NCBI RefSeq assembly: GCF_019216885.1
Contig: NZ_JAAQRC020000001.1
Span: 434,001 to 498,000, forward strand
Direction: 5' to 3'
DNA: 64,000 nt
Source of the DNA: Methylobacterium sp. SyP6R
Lineage (GTDB): Bacteria > Pseudomonadota > Alphaproteobacteria > Rhizobiales > Beijerinckiaceae
The position numbers and the translations under genes are program-made. The stretch's first letter is position 1, and each line of letters opens with the position of its first letter. The notes beneath the pieces were generated by a model, which did not search any database, was not told the DNA's origin, and saw only the letters and a program-made list of their open reading frames with translations. This document shows positions 45,691 to 54,350 of the stretch, one piece after another.

Positions 45691-46763
45691 TGGCGACCCA
45701 GAGCCTGATCCCCGCCGGCGACTACCGCACCACGTACGCCGCCGACACCACCATCTTCCCGACCGCCGGCAGCCGCTACGCGGTCTGGGCGGGGCTGGCC
45801 TTGCTCTGCTGCGCGCCCCTGGTGCTCGACCGCTACTGGCTGAGCCTCCTGATCCAGATCGGCTACTTCGCGGTTGCGGCTCTGGGCCTCAACATCCTGG
45901 TCGGCTTCACCGGGCAGATCTCGATCGGGCACGCCGCCTTCTTCGGATTCGGCGCCTTCGCCTCGGCCTGGCTGTCGAACAATTACGGGATTCCCGTCTT
46001 CTTCGCGATCCCGCTCGCCGGCGTCATGACCACCGCGGTCGGGTTGATCTTCGGCCTGCCGGCGGCCCGACTCAAAGGGCTCTACCTCGCCATCGCGACG
46101 CTCGCCGCGCAATACATCCTCCAGGATTTCTTCGCCCGGGCGAACTGGTTCACCGGGGGCGTGGCCGGCACGGCGGCGGACGCCTTCTCGATCTTCGGGT
46201 TCAGTTTCGACACCGACCACCGCTACTTCTACGTGGTGCTGGCCTATCTGGTGCTGACCTTCGTGCTCGCCACCAACCTGATGCGCTCCCGCGACGGCCG
46301 GGCGCTGGTGGCGGTGCGCGACCACTACCTCTCGGCGGAGATGATGGGGATCAACCTCACCCGCTACCGCACCCTGTCCTTCGGTCTCTCGGCCTTCTTC
46401 GCCGGCATCGGCGGCGCGCTCTACGCGCATTACCTGCAATTCGTCTCGGTCGAGGGGTTCGGCATCCTGCTCTCGATCCAGTTCCTCGGCATGATCATCA
46501 TCGGGGGCCTCGGCTCGATCATGGGCACGCTGATGGGCACCGCCTTCATGGTGCTGGTGCCGGAGGCCATGGGCTGGATCACCGACGCGGTCCGCGGCTC
46601 CGCCCTCGACCGGGCCTTGTCGCTCAAGGACAACCTGTCCTTCCTGCGCGAGATGGCGATCGGTCTGGTGATCGTGCTCTTCCTGATGTTCGAGCCCGAC
46701 GGGCTCGCCCATCGCTGGCGCCAGATCAAGGCGTACTGGAAGCTCTACCCGTTCTCGCACTAG
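45690..46763 (+). CDS. branched-chain-type ABC transporter permease (LivM-like)
   Basis: 357-aa permease. ALGLNILVGFTGQISIGHAA (the LivM signature), FGLPAARLKGLYLAIATLAA, VRDHYLSAEMMGINLTRYRT, FFAGIGGALYAHYLQFVS and IIIGGLGSIMGTLMGTAF. About 55 hydrophilic residues precede the first TM, longer than in leucine LivM. Pairs with the LivH-like protein. It is followed by a family A hairpin before the binding-protein gene. Confidence 0.94.
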   Translation: MATQSLIPAGDYRTTYAADTTIFPTAGSRYAVWAGLALLCCAPLVLDRYWLSLLIQIGYFAVAALGLNILVGFTGQISIGHAAFFGFGAFASAWLSNNYGIPVFFAIPLAGVMTTAVGLIFGLPAARLKGLYLAIATLAAQYILQDFFARANWFTGGVAGTAADAFSIFGFSFDTDHRYFYVVLAYLVLTFVLATNLMRSRDGRALVAVRDHYLSAEMMGINLTRYRTLSFGLSAFFAGIGGALYAHYLQFVSVEGFGILLSIQFLGMIIIGGLGSIMGTLMGTAFMVLVPEAMGWITDAVRGSALDRALSLKDNLSFLREMAIGLVIVLFLMFEPDGLAHRWRQIKAYWKLYPFSH

Positions 46764-46819
46764 ACCTGTCTTGACCCGGGGCGCCAGCGCCGTGAGCATC
46801 CCTCTTATCCCACCCGCGA

Positions 46820-46926
46820 CCTCATCCTGAGGTGCCGCATAGCGGCCTCGAAGGAGGGCTCCAGCAAGCTCCGAGACTTCTGGAGCCCTCCTTCGAGGCT
46901 CGCTTCGCTCGCACCTCAGGATGAGG
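46820..46926. repeat. family A modular hairpin repeat, copy 3
   Basis: Outer arms CCTCATCCTGAGGTG/CACCTCAGGATGAGG and inner arms CCTCGAAGGAGGGCTCCAG/CTGGAGCCCTCCTTCGAGG match exactly. The variable modules differ between arms: CCGCATAGCGG on the left, CTCGCTTCGCTCG on the right, each self-complementary. Located between the LivM-like and binding-protein genes of one operon. Confidence 0.9.
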
Positions 46927-47022
46927 TTGTGGGTGGGATAAGGTGGTCAAACCCGTCCCGCGATTTCTGAATTCACCGACGAGGCTGGCGAACCAGCCCA
47001 TCCACCGGAGGAAACCAGACCC

Positions 47023-48294
47023 ATGCTTCGCCTGTCCCTCGCCTCGGCTACTGTCCTCGCCCTGGCCGTGCCCGCCCTCGCCGCCGAGATTCCGATCGGC
47101 CATCTCGCCGACCAGAGCGGCGCCACCTCGGATGTCGGCGTTCCCTACGCCCAAGGGGTGGCCGATGCCCTCGCCTACGTGAACCGCAAGGGCGGCATCA
47201 AGGGCGAGAAGATGAACGTCGAGATGGTCGATTACGGCTACCAGGTGCCGCGTGCCGTCGCGCTCTACAAGAAGTGGACCGGCGGGCGCGACAAGGTCGC
47301 GGCGATCCAGGGCTGGGGCACCGCCGACACCGAGGCGCTGTCGGCCTTCGTCACCAAGGACGAGATCCCGTACATCTCCGGCTCCTACGCCGCCCAGGTC
47401 AGCGACCCGACCGGCGCCAGCGGCAAGGCCAAGGCCGCGCCCTACAACTTCTTCTACGGCCCGTCCTACTCGGATGCGCTTCGCGCCATGCTGATGTGGG
47501 CCGCCGACGACTGGAAGGCCAAGGGCAAGACCGGCAAGCCGAAATACGTCCATATGGGCGGCAACCACCCCTACCCGAACTCGCCCAAGGAAGCCGGCGA
47601 GGCGATGGCGAAGGACCTCGGCTTCGAGGTGCTGCCGGCGATCGTCTTCGCGCTGGCACCCGGCGACTACACGGCGCAATGCCTCACCGCCAAGAACGCG
47701 GGCGCGAACTACGCCTATCTCGGCAATACCGGCGGCTCGAACATCTCGCTCTTGAAGTCCTGCAAGTCGGTCGGCACCGACATCCAGTTCATGGGCAACG
47801 TCTGGGGCATGGACGAGAACGCCGCCAAGGCGGCCGGCGAGGCGGCGAACGGCGTCGTCTTCCCGGTCCGCACCGCGGCGGTAAGCGGCAGCACCGCGCC
47901 CGGCATGGCGATGGCGGCCGAGATCTCGAAGGTCTCGGACGCCGCCGGCACCGCCTACCGGCCGGTTCATTACTATACCGGCATCTGCGCCGCCCTCTAC
48001 ATGACCGAGGCGCTGGCCTGGGCCAAGGACAATGGCGGGCTCGCCGGCCCCAACGTCCGCAAGGGCTTCTACCAGAAGAAGGACTGGGTGCCGGCCGGCA
48101 TGGAGGGCGTCTGCGTTCCCTCGACCTGGTCGCCCACCGACCATCGCGGGATGATGGAGGTGCACATCTACCGCGCCAAGGTCTCGGGTCCCACCGACGG
48201 GGCGCTGCCGGACCTGATGAAGGCCGGCACGATCAAGCTTGAGCCGGTCAAAACCGTGACGCTGCCGCGCAAGAGCGAGTGGCAGGGCTGGTGA
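47023..48294 (+). CDS. branched-chain-type ABC transporter periplasmic binding protein
   Basis: 423-aa type I periplasmic-binding protein. Signal peptide MLRLSLASATVLALAVPALA with probable cut after ALA near residue 20. Domain features: IPIGHLADQSGATSDVGVPY, ALAYVNRKGGIKGEKMNVEM, VDYGYQVPRAVALYKKW and NTGGSNISLLKSCKSVGTDI. Longer than leucine-binding proteins and similar to binding proteins of acid-type clusters. ATG at 47023 behind GGAGGAAA. A long hairpin element lies on each side of the gene, which may isolate a stable, abundant mRNA for this protein. Confidence 0.93.
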   Translation: MLRLSLASATVLALAVPALAAEIPIGHLADQSGATSDVGVPYAQGVADALAYVNRKGGIKGEKMNVEMVDYGYQVPRAVALYKKWTGGRDKVAAIQGWGTADTEALSAFVTKDEIPYISGSYAAQVSDPTGASGKAKAAPYNFFYGPSYSDALRAMLMWAADDWKAKGKTGKPKYVHMGGNHPYPNSPKEAGEAMAKDLGFEVLPAIVFALAPGDYTAQCLTAKNAGANYAYLGNTGGSNISLLKSCKSVGTDIQFMGNVWGMDENAAKAAGEAANGVVFPVRTAAVSGSTAPGMAMAAEISKVSDAAGTAYRPVHYYTGICAALYMTEALAWAKDNGGLAGPNVRKGFYQKKDWVPAGMEGVCVPSTWSPTDHRGMMEVHIYRAKVSGPTDGALPDLMKAGTIKLEPVKTVTLPRKSEWQGW

Positions 48295-48323
48295 GGGCCG
48301 TCCTCGACAGATGACCCGCCCGT

Positions 48324-48495
48324 AACCCTCCCCCCTCTGCGGGGGAGGGTGCCCCGCGGATGCGGGGCGGGAGAGGGGGCGACGCTTCCGGATAAAGCGG
48401 ACCTGTTCTGAAGGGCGCTCCCTGGAATAGCGTCGCGCTGCCCCTCTCCCGGCTCGCATCCACTCGCCACCCTCCCCCGCAGAGGGGGGAGGGTT
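48324..48495. repeat. 172-bp inverted-repeat element after binding-protein gene (family E)
   Basis: Perfect 28-bp terminal inverted repeats (48324-48351 and 48468-48495; AACCCTCCCCCCTCTGCGGG on the left). Inner GC-rich hairpins such as GCCCCGC/GCGGGGC. Sits 30 bp after the binding-protein stop and ends 34 bp before the LivF-like start. A related element follows urtA at 55771. Confidence 0.85.
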
Positions 48496-48528
48496 CGACG
48501 TCGCATCTCGCTGACTGAAAGCCATCCG

Positions 48529-49365
<837 letters not shown>

Positions 49366-49390
49366 GGCTCTTTATCCGTCCTGCCCGCGA

Positions 49391-49522
49391 CCTCATCTGA
49401 GGTGGCGGCGATCGGAGATCGCACACGGTCGCAGATCGACTGACCTCGAAGGAGGGCTCCAGAACTCTCAGCTGTTCCTGGAACCCTCCTTCGAGGCCGC
49501 TACGTGGCACCTCAGGATGAGG
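49391..49522. repeat. family A modular hairpin repeat, copy 4
   Basis: Left outer arm CCTCATCTGAGGTGG has lost one C relative to the family. Inner arms CCTCGAAGGAGGGCTCCAG and CTGGAACCCTCCTTCGAGG. The left variable module is a long GATCG-rich block (49405-49444); the right is CCGCTACGTGG. Located after the LivF-like gene. Of the following 351 bp only the palindrome at 49771 is notable. Confidence 0.85.
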
Positions 49523-49770
49523 TTGCGGACGGGACGATCGCGGTTGGCTGACGGGACCGGCTCGAAGCGAGGTGCCTTGGGGGCGCCATCCCCCAACAGC
49601 AAGACCGATCAGGACGTTCTCGGCTCCCTCCGTCATGATGACGGCATGGATCGAAAGCCCCTCCCGCTCCCAGTGCGACGGACGGATGCGCCCATCGCAG
49701 GAGACGGCCTGACGGCGAGCGTCGTCAGATCCGGCCGGATTCCGCCATCCAGATCCATAGTCGCGCTCCC

Positions 49771-49787
49771 GGAAACGATCGGTTTCC
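49771..49787. promoter_or_regulatory. operator-like palindrome upstream of hydrolase gene
   Basis: GGAAAC-GATCG-GTTTCC, 6-bp perfect arms, about 87 bp before the hydrolase start. No regulator gene is adjacent. Confidence 0.3.
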
Positions 49788-49873
49788 ATCGGTTCTCTGT
49801 TCAGTCAGAAACCTCCCGGACATACTCCCCCCATCGACACCGCGCCGCACCGGCCGCCACGATGGAGACGACG

Positions 49874-50506
49874 ATGACGAAGCCCTACAATCGCCTCGAC
49901 CTCGACCGGGCCGTCGTCCTTCTGGTCGATCACCAGGCCGGCCTGATGTCGCTGGTGCGCGACTTCGATCCCGATCGTTTCAAGAACAACGTGCTGGCGG
50001 TCGCCGACCTTGCTGCCTACTTCAAGCTGCCGACCATCCTCACCACCAGCTTCGAGGACGGGCCGAACGGGCCGATCATGCCCGAGCTGAAGGCCAAGTT
50101 CCCGGACGCGCCCTTCATCGCCCGGCCCGGGCAGATCAACGCCTGGGACAACCCCGATTTCGTCGCCGCCGTGAAGGCGACGGGGCGCAAGCAGCTCGTC
50201 ATCGCCGGCGTCGTCACCGAGGTCTGCGTCGCCTTCGTCGCCCTGTCGGCGATCGCGGAGGGCTACGAGGTCTTCGCCGTCACGGACGCGTCGGGCACCT
50301 TTAACCCGGTGGTGCGCGACGGGGCCTGGAACCGGATGTCGGCGGCCGGCGTGCAACTGGTCAACTGGTTCGCGGTCGCCTGCGAGCTGCATCGCGACTG
50401 GCGCCGGGATGTCGAAGGTCTGGCGACGCTGCTCGGCGACCACATCCCGGATTACCGCAACCTGATGACGAGCTACGCCGCGATGCAGGGTAAGCACGGC
50501 GCCTGA
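49874..50506 (+). CDS. isochorismatase-like cysteine hydrolase (YcaC-like)
   Basis: 210-aa cysteine hydrolase. N-terminal Asp in VVLLVDHQAGLMSLV, central AGVVTEVCVAFVALSAIAEG with the nucleophilic Cys, preceded by the cis-peptide VV, and VTDASGTFNP. Closest in pattern to YcaC and related hydrolases of unknown substrate. I chose the ATG at 49874, which has GGAG six bases upstream; an ATG at 49862 would add four residues. It appears monocistronic, convergent with the EamA transporter. Confidence 0.88.
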   Translation: MTKPYNRLDLDRAVVLLVDHQAGLMSLVRDFDPDRFKNNVLAVADLAAYFKLPTILTTSFEDGPNGPIMPELKAKFPDAPFIARPGQINAWDNPDFVAAVKATGRKQLVIAGVVTEVCVAFVALSAIAEGYEVFAVTDASGTFNPVVRDGAWNRMSAAGVQLVNWFAVACELHRDWRRDVEGLATLLGDHIPDYRNLMTSYAAMQGKHGA

Positions 50507-50525
50507 ACACCCCCGCCCGCGGCGG

Positions 50526-51455
50526 CTACTCGGCTGCTGCGGGCCTCTTGCGCCGCAGCAACCGCCCGTCGATCGCCACCAGCCCGGCCCCGATCAGCGC
50601 CATGCCGAGGAGCTGGCGCGGCACGACCGGCTCGCCGAGCACCAGGGCGCCGAGGACGAGCGCCGAAACCGGGATGAGGAAGGTGACGAGCATCAGGTTG
50701 GTCGCCCCGGCGCTCGCCAGCAGGCGGAAGAAGATCACGTAGGCGAGTGCCGTCGAGAGTGCCGCGAGGCCGAGCACCGCGGCCACGGCGGTCGGGGGCG
50801 GCGGCGCCAGGGTCCAGGGCCGGTCGACCGCCAGCGCCATCGGCAGGAGCAGCACGGTCGCGGCGGTGACCTGCCCGGCGGCGGCCGAGAGCGGCGGGAT
50901 ACCCATGCGCTTGAACCGCCGGCCGTAGATCCCGGCGAAGGCGTAGGAGAGGGCGGCAAGCAGCACCGCGCCCTGGGCCAGCGCCTCGCCCCCGAGCCCG
51001 GTGAGGACCGACGGCCCGACCATCACGGCGACGCCCGTAAGCCCGGCCAGCACGCCGGCGAGGCGGTTCCCCGTCAATCGCTCGTCGTCGGTGAGCCCAT
51101 GGGCCACCAGGACGCCGAAGAGCGGCGTGGTGGCGTTGAGGATCGCCGCGAGACCGGACGCGATGTGGGTCTGCCCCCAGGCGATGAGGCAGAACGGCAC
51201 CGCGTTGTTGAGGAAGGCCGCCCCCAGGAAGGCGAGCCAGACCGGGGCGCCCCGCGGCATGGGCAAGCCCCGCACCCGCAGCACCAGGGCGAGGATCACG
51301 GCCGCGAGGCCGACGCGCAGGCTCACCAGGGTGAGCGGCGGCAGCGCCCGCAAGGCGACCCCGACGAAGAAGAACGAGCCGCCCCACAGCACCGACAGGC
51401 CGAGGAGCAGACCCCATTCCGACGGGGCCATGGGGCGGTTGGCGGCAGGCTGCAT
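50526..51455 (-). CDS. EamA/DMT-family transporter
   Basis: 309-aa drug/metabolite transporter with ten predicted TM helices in two EamA repeats. First repeat: GLLLGLSVLWGGSFFFVGVA, LRVGLAAVILALVL, IASGLAAILNATTPLFGVLV. Second: LLAALSYAFAGIYGRRFKRM, STALAYVIFFRLLASAGATN. Substrate unknown; family members export amino acids or metabolites. ATG at 51455 with GGAGAG upstream. Confidence 0.9.
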   Translation of the reverse strand: MQPAANRPMAPSEWGLLLGLSVLWGGSFFFVGVALRALPPLTLVSLRVGLAAVILALVLRVRGLPMPRGAPVWLAFLGAAFLNNAVPFCLIAWGQTHIASGLAAILNATTPLFGVLVAHGLTDDERLTGNRLAGVLAGLTGVAVMVGPSVLTGLGGEALAQGAVLLAALSYAFAGIYGRRFKRMGIPPLSAAAGQVTAATVLLLPMALAVDRPWTLAPPPPTAVAAVLGLAALSTALAYVIFFRLLASAGATNLMLVTFLIPVSALVLGALVLGEPVVPRQLLGMALIGAGLVAIDGRLLRRKRPAAAE

Positions 51456-51913
51456 CGCGGGCTCTCCGGTGGGGGAGGCCGCACTCTGGCGCGAGGGCGC
51501 ACCCATCGGCATCCCGTTCCTTGCGCGGCAATCGGCGCCACCGGCCCGGAGCGGCGCCGGGCGAGGGCAGGGCGCCGTCTCGATCAAGATCCGCGGGCGA
51601 CCTGACCGAGGTGACGGGGCCTCGTATTCGGTGCCGCTGCGGTCCTGCAGCCCCCGGACGATCCTGCCGGCAGCCCCCGCCCGGACCGAGCGACGGCCCG
51701 GACGCGATATCGGTGCGCCTCGTCACGACACGTCTTGCGCCGCCGGCCCGGCAGACCTCGCCGGGCGCGCCCGGCCGCTGGCGAATGCCGGAACGGGCCG
51801 GCCTTCCTCCTGTCGAGGACCGGATCTCATCGATCGACGATGGATCGTATTGTTTGCCGTTCTGCCTTCGGGGGAGCAAGCACAGAAGGGCGCATATCGG
51901 CCCGATAGTACCG
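51456..51913. other. 458-bp gap with no supported gene
   Basis: Between the divergent EamA and small HTH genes. No open frame has family similarity. The last 100 bp turn AT-rich and lead into the CtrA box at 51914. Confidence 0.5.
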
Positions 51914-51929
51914 TTAACGACTTATTAAC
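51914..51929 (+). promoter_or_regulatory. CtrA box (TTAA-N7-TTAAC)
   Basis: TTAA-CGACTTA-TTAAC matches the full CtrA consensus exactly. It is 73 bp before the small HTH gene, within a locally AT-rich stretch, the usual position for a CtrA-activated promoter. Confidence 0.7.
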
Positions 51930-52001
51930 CGCGATTGCGCAGCTTTTACGGGTCGCAAGAACAAATATACCCGGGGGCCCTCGAACCAGGAGGAACACAG
52001 C

Positions 52002-52259
52002 ATGGCGCCAGCGACCACCCTCGCGGAGGCCGAGCGCAAGCTCGTCATCGAGACGCTCATCCGTTGCCGCGGCAACCGCACCCACGCCGCCAAGATGCTC
52101 GGCATCTCGGTCCGCACGGTGCGCAACCGGATCGCCGAATACAGGAGGATCGGCGTCTGCCTGCCGATCTACCGCGACGTCGTCTGGTCCGACTGGCCGG
52201 AGGGGGAGTTCTCGCCGGAGGAGGCCGGGATGCTGACGGCGCCGGCGGAGGTGGTTTGA
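52002..52259 (+). CDS. small Fis-type HTH protein, FlbD C-terminal-like
   Basis: 85-aa protein that is almost only a Fis/HTH_8 DNA-binding domain: LAEAERKLVIETLIRCRGNR, THAAKMLGISVRTVRNRIAE, YRRIGVCLP. This pattern resembles the C-terminal domain of NtrC-family regulators, especially the RTxRNxxAEY ending of FlbD. No AAA+ or receiver domain is encoded upstream, so it is a stand-alone HTH rather than a fragment cut by the window. ATG at 52002 behind AGGAGG. A consensus CtrA box precedes it, suggesting cell-cycle or flagellar control. It may compete with or assist a sigma-54 activator; that is inference. Confidence 0.8.
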   Translation: MAPATTLAEAERKLVIETLIRCRGNRTHAAKMLGISVRTVRNRIAEYRRIGVCLPIYRDVVWSDWPEGEFSPEEAGMLTAPAEVV

Positions 52260-52340
52260 GGGGCGGTCTCCGCCTTGCTCATGCAAAGGCCCGCAGCCTG
52301 CAAAGACTCGGGGCCTGATGGCCCACTATCCGTCCCCGAA

Positions 52341-52392
52341 CCCTCCGCGTCATTCCGGCTCCGCTTTCGCGGCCCCGGAATGACGCGGAGGG
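52341..52392. terminator. bidirectional terminator-like hairpin, 18-bp perfect arms
   Basis: CCCTCCGCGTCATTCCGG and CCGGAATGACGCGGAGGG around a 16-nt loop, between the convergent HTH and GH13 genes. No T-run follows, so it may act as a stem-type or 3'-end element. Confidence 0.6.
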
Positions 52393-52420
52393 TGGCAAAA
52401 TTGGCGAGTGCAGCGACGGC

Positions 52421-54085
52421 TTAGATCTCCGTCCGCCGCAACAGGTAATCCAGCCCCCCGACCCGGAACCACCGATACCCGTAGCCCTCCATGAGCACGC
52501 AGTGGCAGCCGTCGTCATTGGCCAGGCTGCGCTGGCCGGTCAGCAGGTCGATCAGGTTGCGGCCGTCGCCGTCGAGGCCGGTGGCGAAGGTGATCTCCTT
52601 CGGCTCGGCCGCGAGGTTGTGCAGGCACAGGACCGCGTTGTTGCGCCAGTCGTAGCGCAGCGCCAGGATGCTCGGGTCGCCGGTCTCGAGGGCGGTGAAA
52701 TCGCCCCAACCGATCTCCGGCACCTCCTTGCGCATCCGGATGACCCGCTCCATCCAGTTGAGGAGCGATTCCGGCGCGCAGCGCTGCGCCGCCGCGTTGA
52801 CGTGGGTGAAGGCGTAAGCGCCCTCGTGGATCGGCGGCGATTCCGGGTGATCGCTCAAGGTGAAGCCGCCCTGCGGCTCGTCCGACCATTGCATCGGCGT
52901 GCGGGCGCAATCGCGCTCCGGCAGCGAGAGGTCGTCGCCCATGCCGATCTCGTCGCCGTAGCGCAGCACCGGGGTGCCCGGCAGGGTGAACATCAGGCTG
53001 TAGGCCAGTTCGATCCGCCGCCGGTCGCCGCCGAGCATCGGTGCCAGCCGTCGGCGGATGCCGCGGCCGTAGAGCTGCATGTCCGGGTCGGGGCCGAATT
53101 CCTGGAAGACGGTCTGGCGCTGCTTCTCGGTGAGCCGCCCGAGGTCGAGCTCGTCGTGGTTGCGCAGGAAGACCGCCCATTGCGCCGAGGGCGGCCGGTT
53201 CCAGGTCTTCTGCAGCGCCTTCACCAGCGGGCGCGCGTCCGCCGAGGCGAGCGCGTAGAACAAGGCCTGGTTGACCTGGAAGTTGAACATCATGTGCATG
53301 CGGTCGGCGTCGTCGCCGAAATAATCGAGGTCCTGGCGCGGCAGCACGTTGGCCTCCGCCAGGATGATCGCGTCGCCCTGGCGCCATTGCAGGAACTCGC
53401 GAAACAGCCGCAGCAACTCGAACTGCTCGCGCGGCTCGCCCGAGACCTCCGGCCCCTTCTCGGCGATCACGAACGGCACCGCATCCATCCGGAAGCCCGA
53501 CACGCCGAGCTGGATCCAGAACCCCATGATCTTCAGGATCTCGGCCTGGACGTGGGGATTGGCGGTGTTGAGATCGGGCTGGAAGTCGTAGAAGCGGTGG
53601 AAGTACCAGGCCTTGGCCTCCTTGTCGTAGCTCCAGGTGCTCTTCTGCACGCCGGGGAAGACCATGCCCTCGTGGGCGTTCGCCGGTTTGGTCTTCGACC
53701 AGACGTACCAGTCGCGGGTGCGGGCATTCGGGTCGGAGCGGGCGGCCTTGAACCACGGATGCTGGTCGGAGGTGTGGTTGACCACGAGGTCGATCAGCAC
53801 CCGCATGCCGCGCTGCTTGGCGGCGTGGGTGAAGGCGACGAAATCGCCGAGCGTGCCGTAGCGCGGATCGACGCCGTAATAATCGGCCACGTCGTAGCCG
53901 TGGTCGCGCCCCGGCGAGGGCTGGAACGGGTGCAGCCAGATCGCCGTCACCCCGAGGCCGAGCAGATAATCGAGGCGCCGTTCCAGTCCCTCGAAATCGC
54001 CGATGCCGTCGCCGTTGGCATCCATGAAGGAGCCGACCGAGAGGCAGTAGATCACCGCGTTCTTGTACCAGAGGTCCTCGATCAC
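52421..54085 (-). CDS. GH13 alpha-amylase family enzyme, trehalose synthase-like
   Basis: 554-aa GH13 enzyme. NGDGIGDFEGLERRLDYLLG, GVTAIWLHPFQPSP, the NHTSDQHPWF region, nucleophile Asp in GFRMDAVPFV, acid/base Glu in IILAEANVLP and the third Asp in FLRNHDELDL. Length and the DQHPWF string fit trehalose synthase (maltose to trehalose) rather than secreted amylases; there is no signal peptide. The N-terminal YKNAVIYCLSVGSFMDANGD differs from the canonical YEVxVRSF, so the acceptor preference may differ. GTG at 54085 follows GTGAGGAGA. Divergent from urtA. A long in-frame extension upstream is not conserved. Confidence 0.85.
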   Translation of the reverse strand: MIEDLWYKNAVIYCLSVGSFMDANGDGIGDFEGLERRLDYLLGLGVTAIWLHPFQPSPGRDHGYDVADYYGVDPRYGTLGDFVAFTHAAKQRGMRVLIDLVVNHTSDQHPWFKAARSDPNARTRDWYVWSKTKPANAHEGMVFPGVQKSTWSYDKEAKAWYFHRFYDFQPDLNTANPHVQAEILKIMGFWIQLGVSGFRMDAVPFVIAEKGPEVSGEPREQFELLRLFREFLQWRQGDAIILAEANVLPRQDLDYFGDDADRMHMMFNFQVNQALFYALASADARPLVKALQKTWNRPPSAQWAVFLRNHDELDLGRLTEKQRQTVFQEFGPDPDMQLYGRGIRRRLAPMLGGDRRRIELAYSLMFTLPGTPVLRYGDEIGMGDDLSLPERDCARTPMQWSDEPQGGFTLSDHPESPPIHEGAYAFTHVNAAAQRCAPESLLNWMERVIRMRKEVPEIGWGDFTALETGDPSILALRYDWRNNAVLCLHNLAAEPKEITFATGLDGDGRNLIDLLTGQRSLANDDGCHCVLMEGYGYRWFRVGGLDYLLRRTEI

Positions 54086-54300
54086 CGCGGTTCTCCTCAC
54101 GCCTCGTCGATTGTGGCTCGACTGGACAACTAGGGCAGGCGCAGCCCGAGCGTAGCCTTGGCGTCGACTTGGCGCCGGCTTAGGCAGAATGGCGCCGCGA
54201 CGGGCATCCGCGGTGGCGAAACGTGGGCAGACGGCCCCGAAATCCGGCGCTTGCCCACAAAATGAGCCCGGGAGCACGGGAACCTTTTCAAAAAATTCCT

Positions 54301-54316
54301 TGGCACGAGCTTTGCG
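54301..54316 (+). promoter_or_regulatory. sigma-54 (RpoN) promoter of urtA
   Basis: TGGCACG-AGCT-TTGCG. The -24 GG (54302-54303) and -12 GC (54314-54315) are exactly 10 bp apart. It lies 35 bp before the urtA start, with an AT-rich IHF-like patch (CCTTTTCAAAAAATTCC) just upstream. No clear NtrC site was found by eye. Confidence 0.8.
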
Positions 54317-54350
54317 GATCGCTGCCCGGCCGCATCGGCCCAGGGAGACG

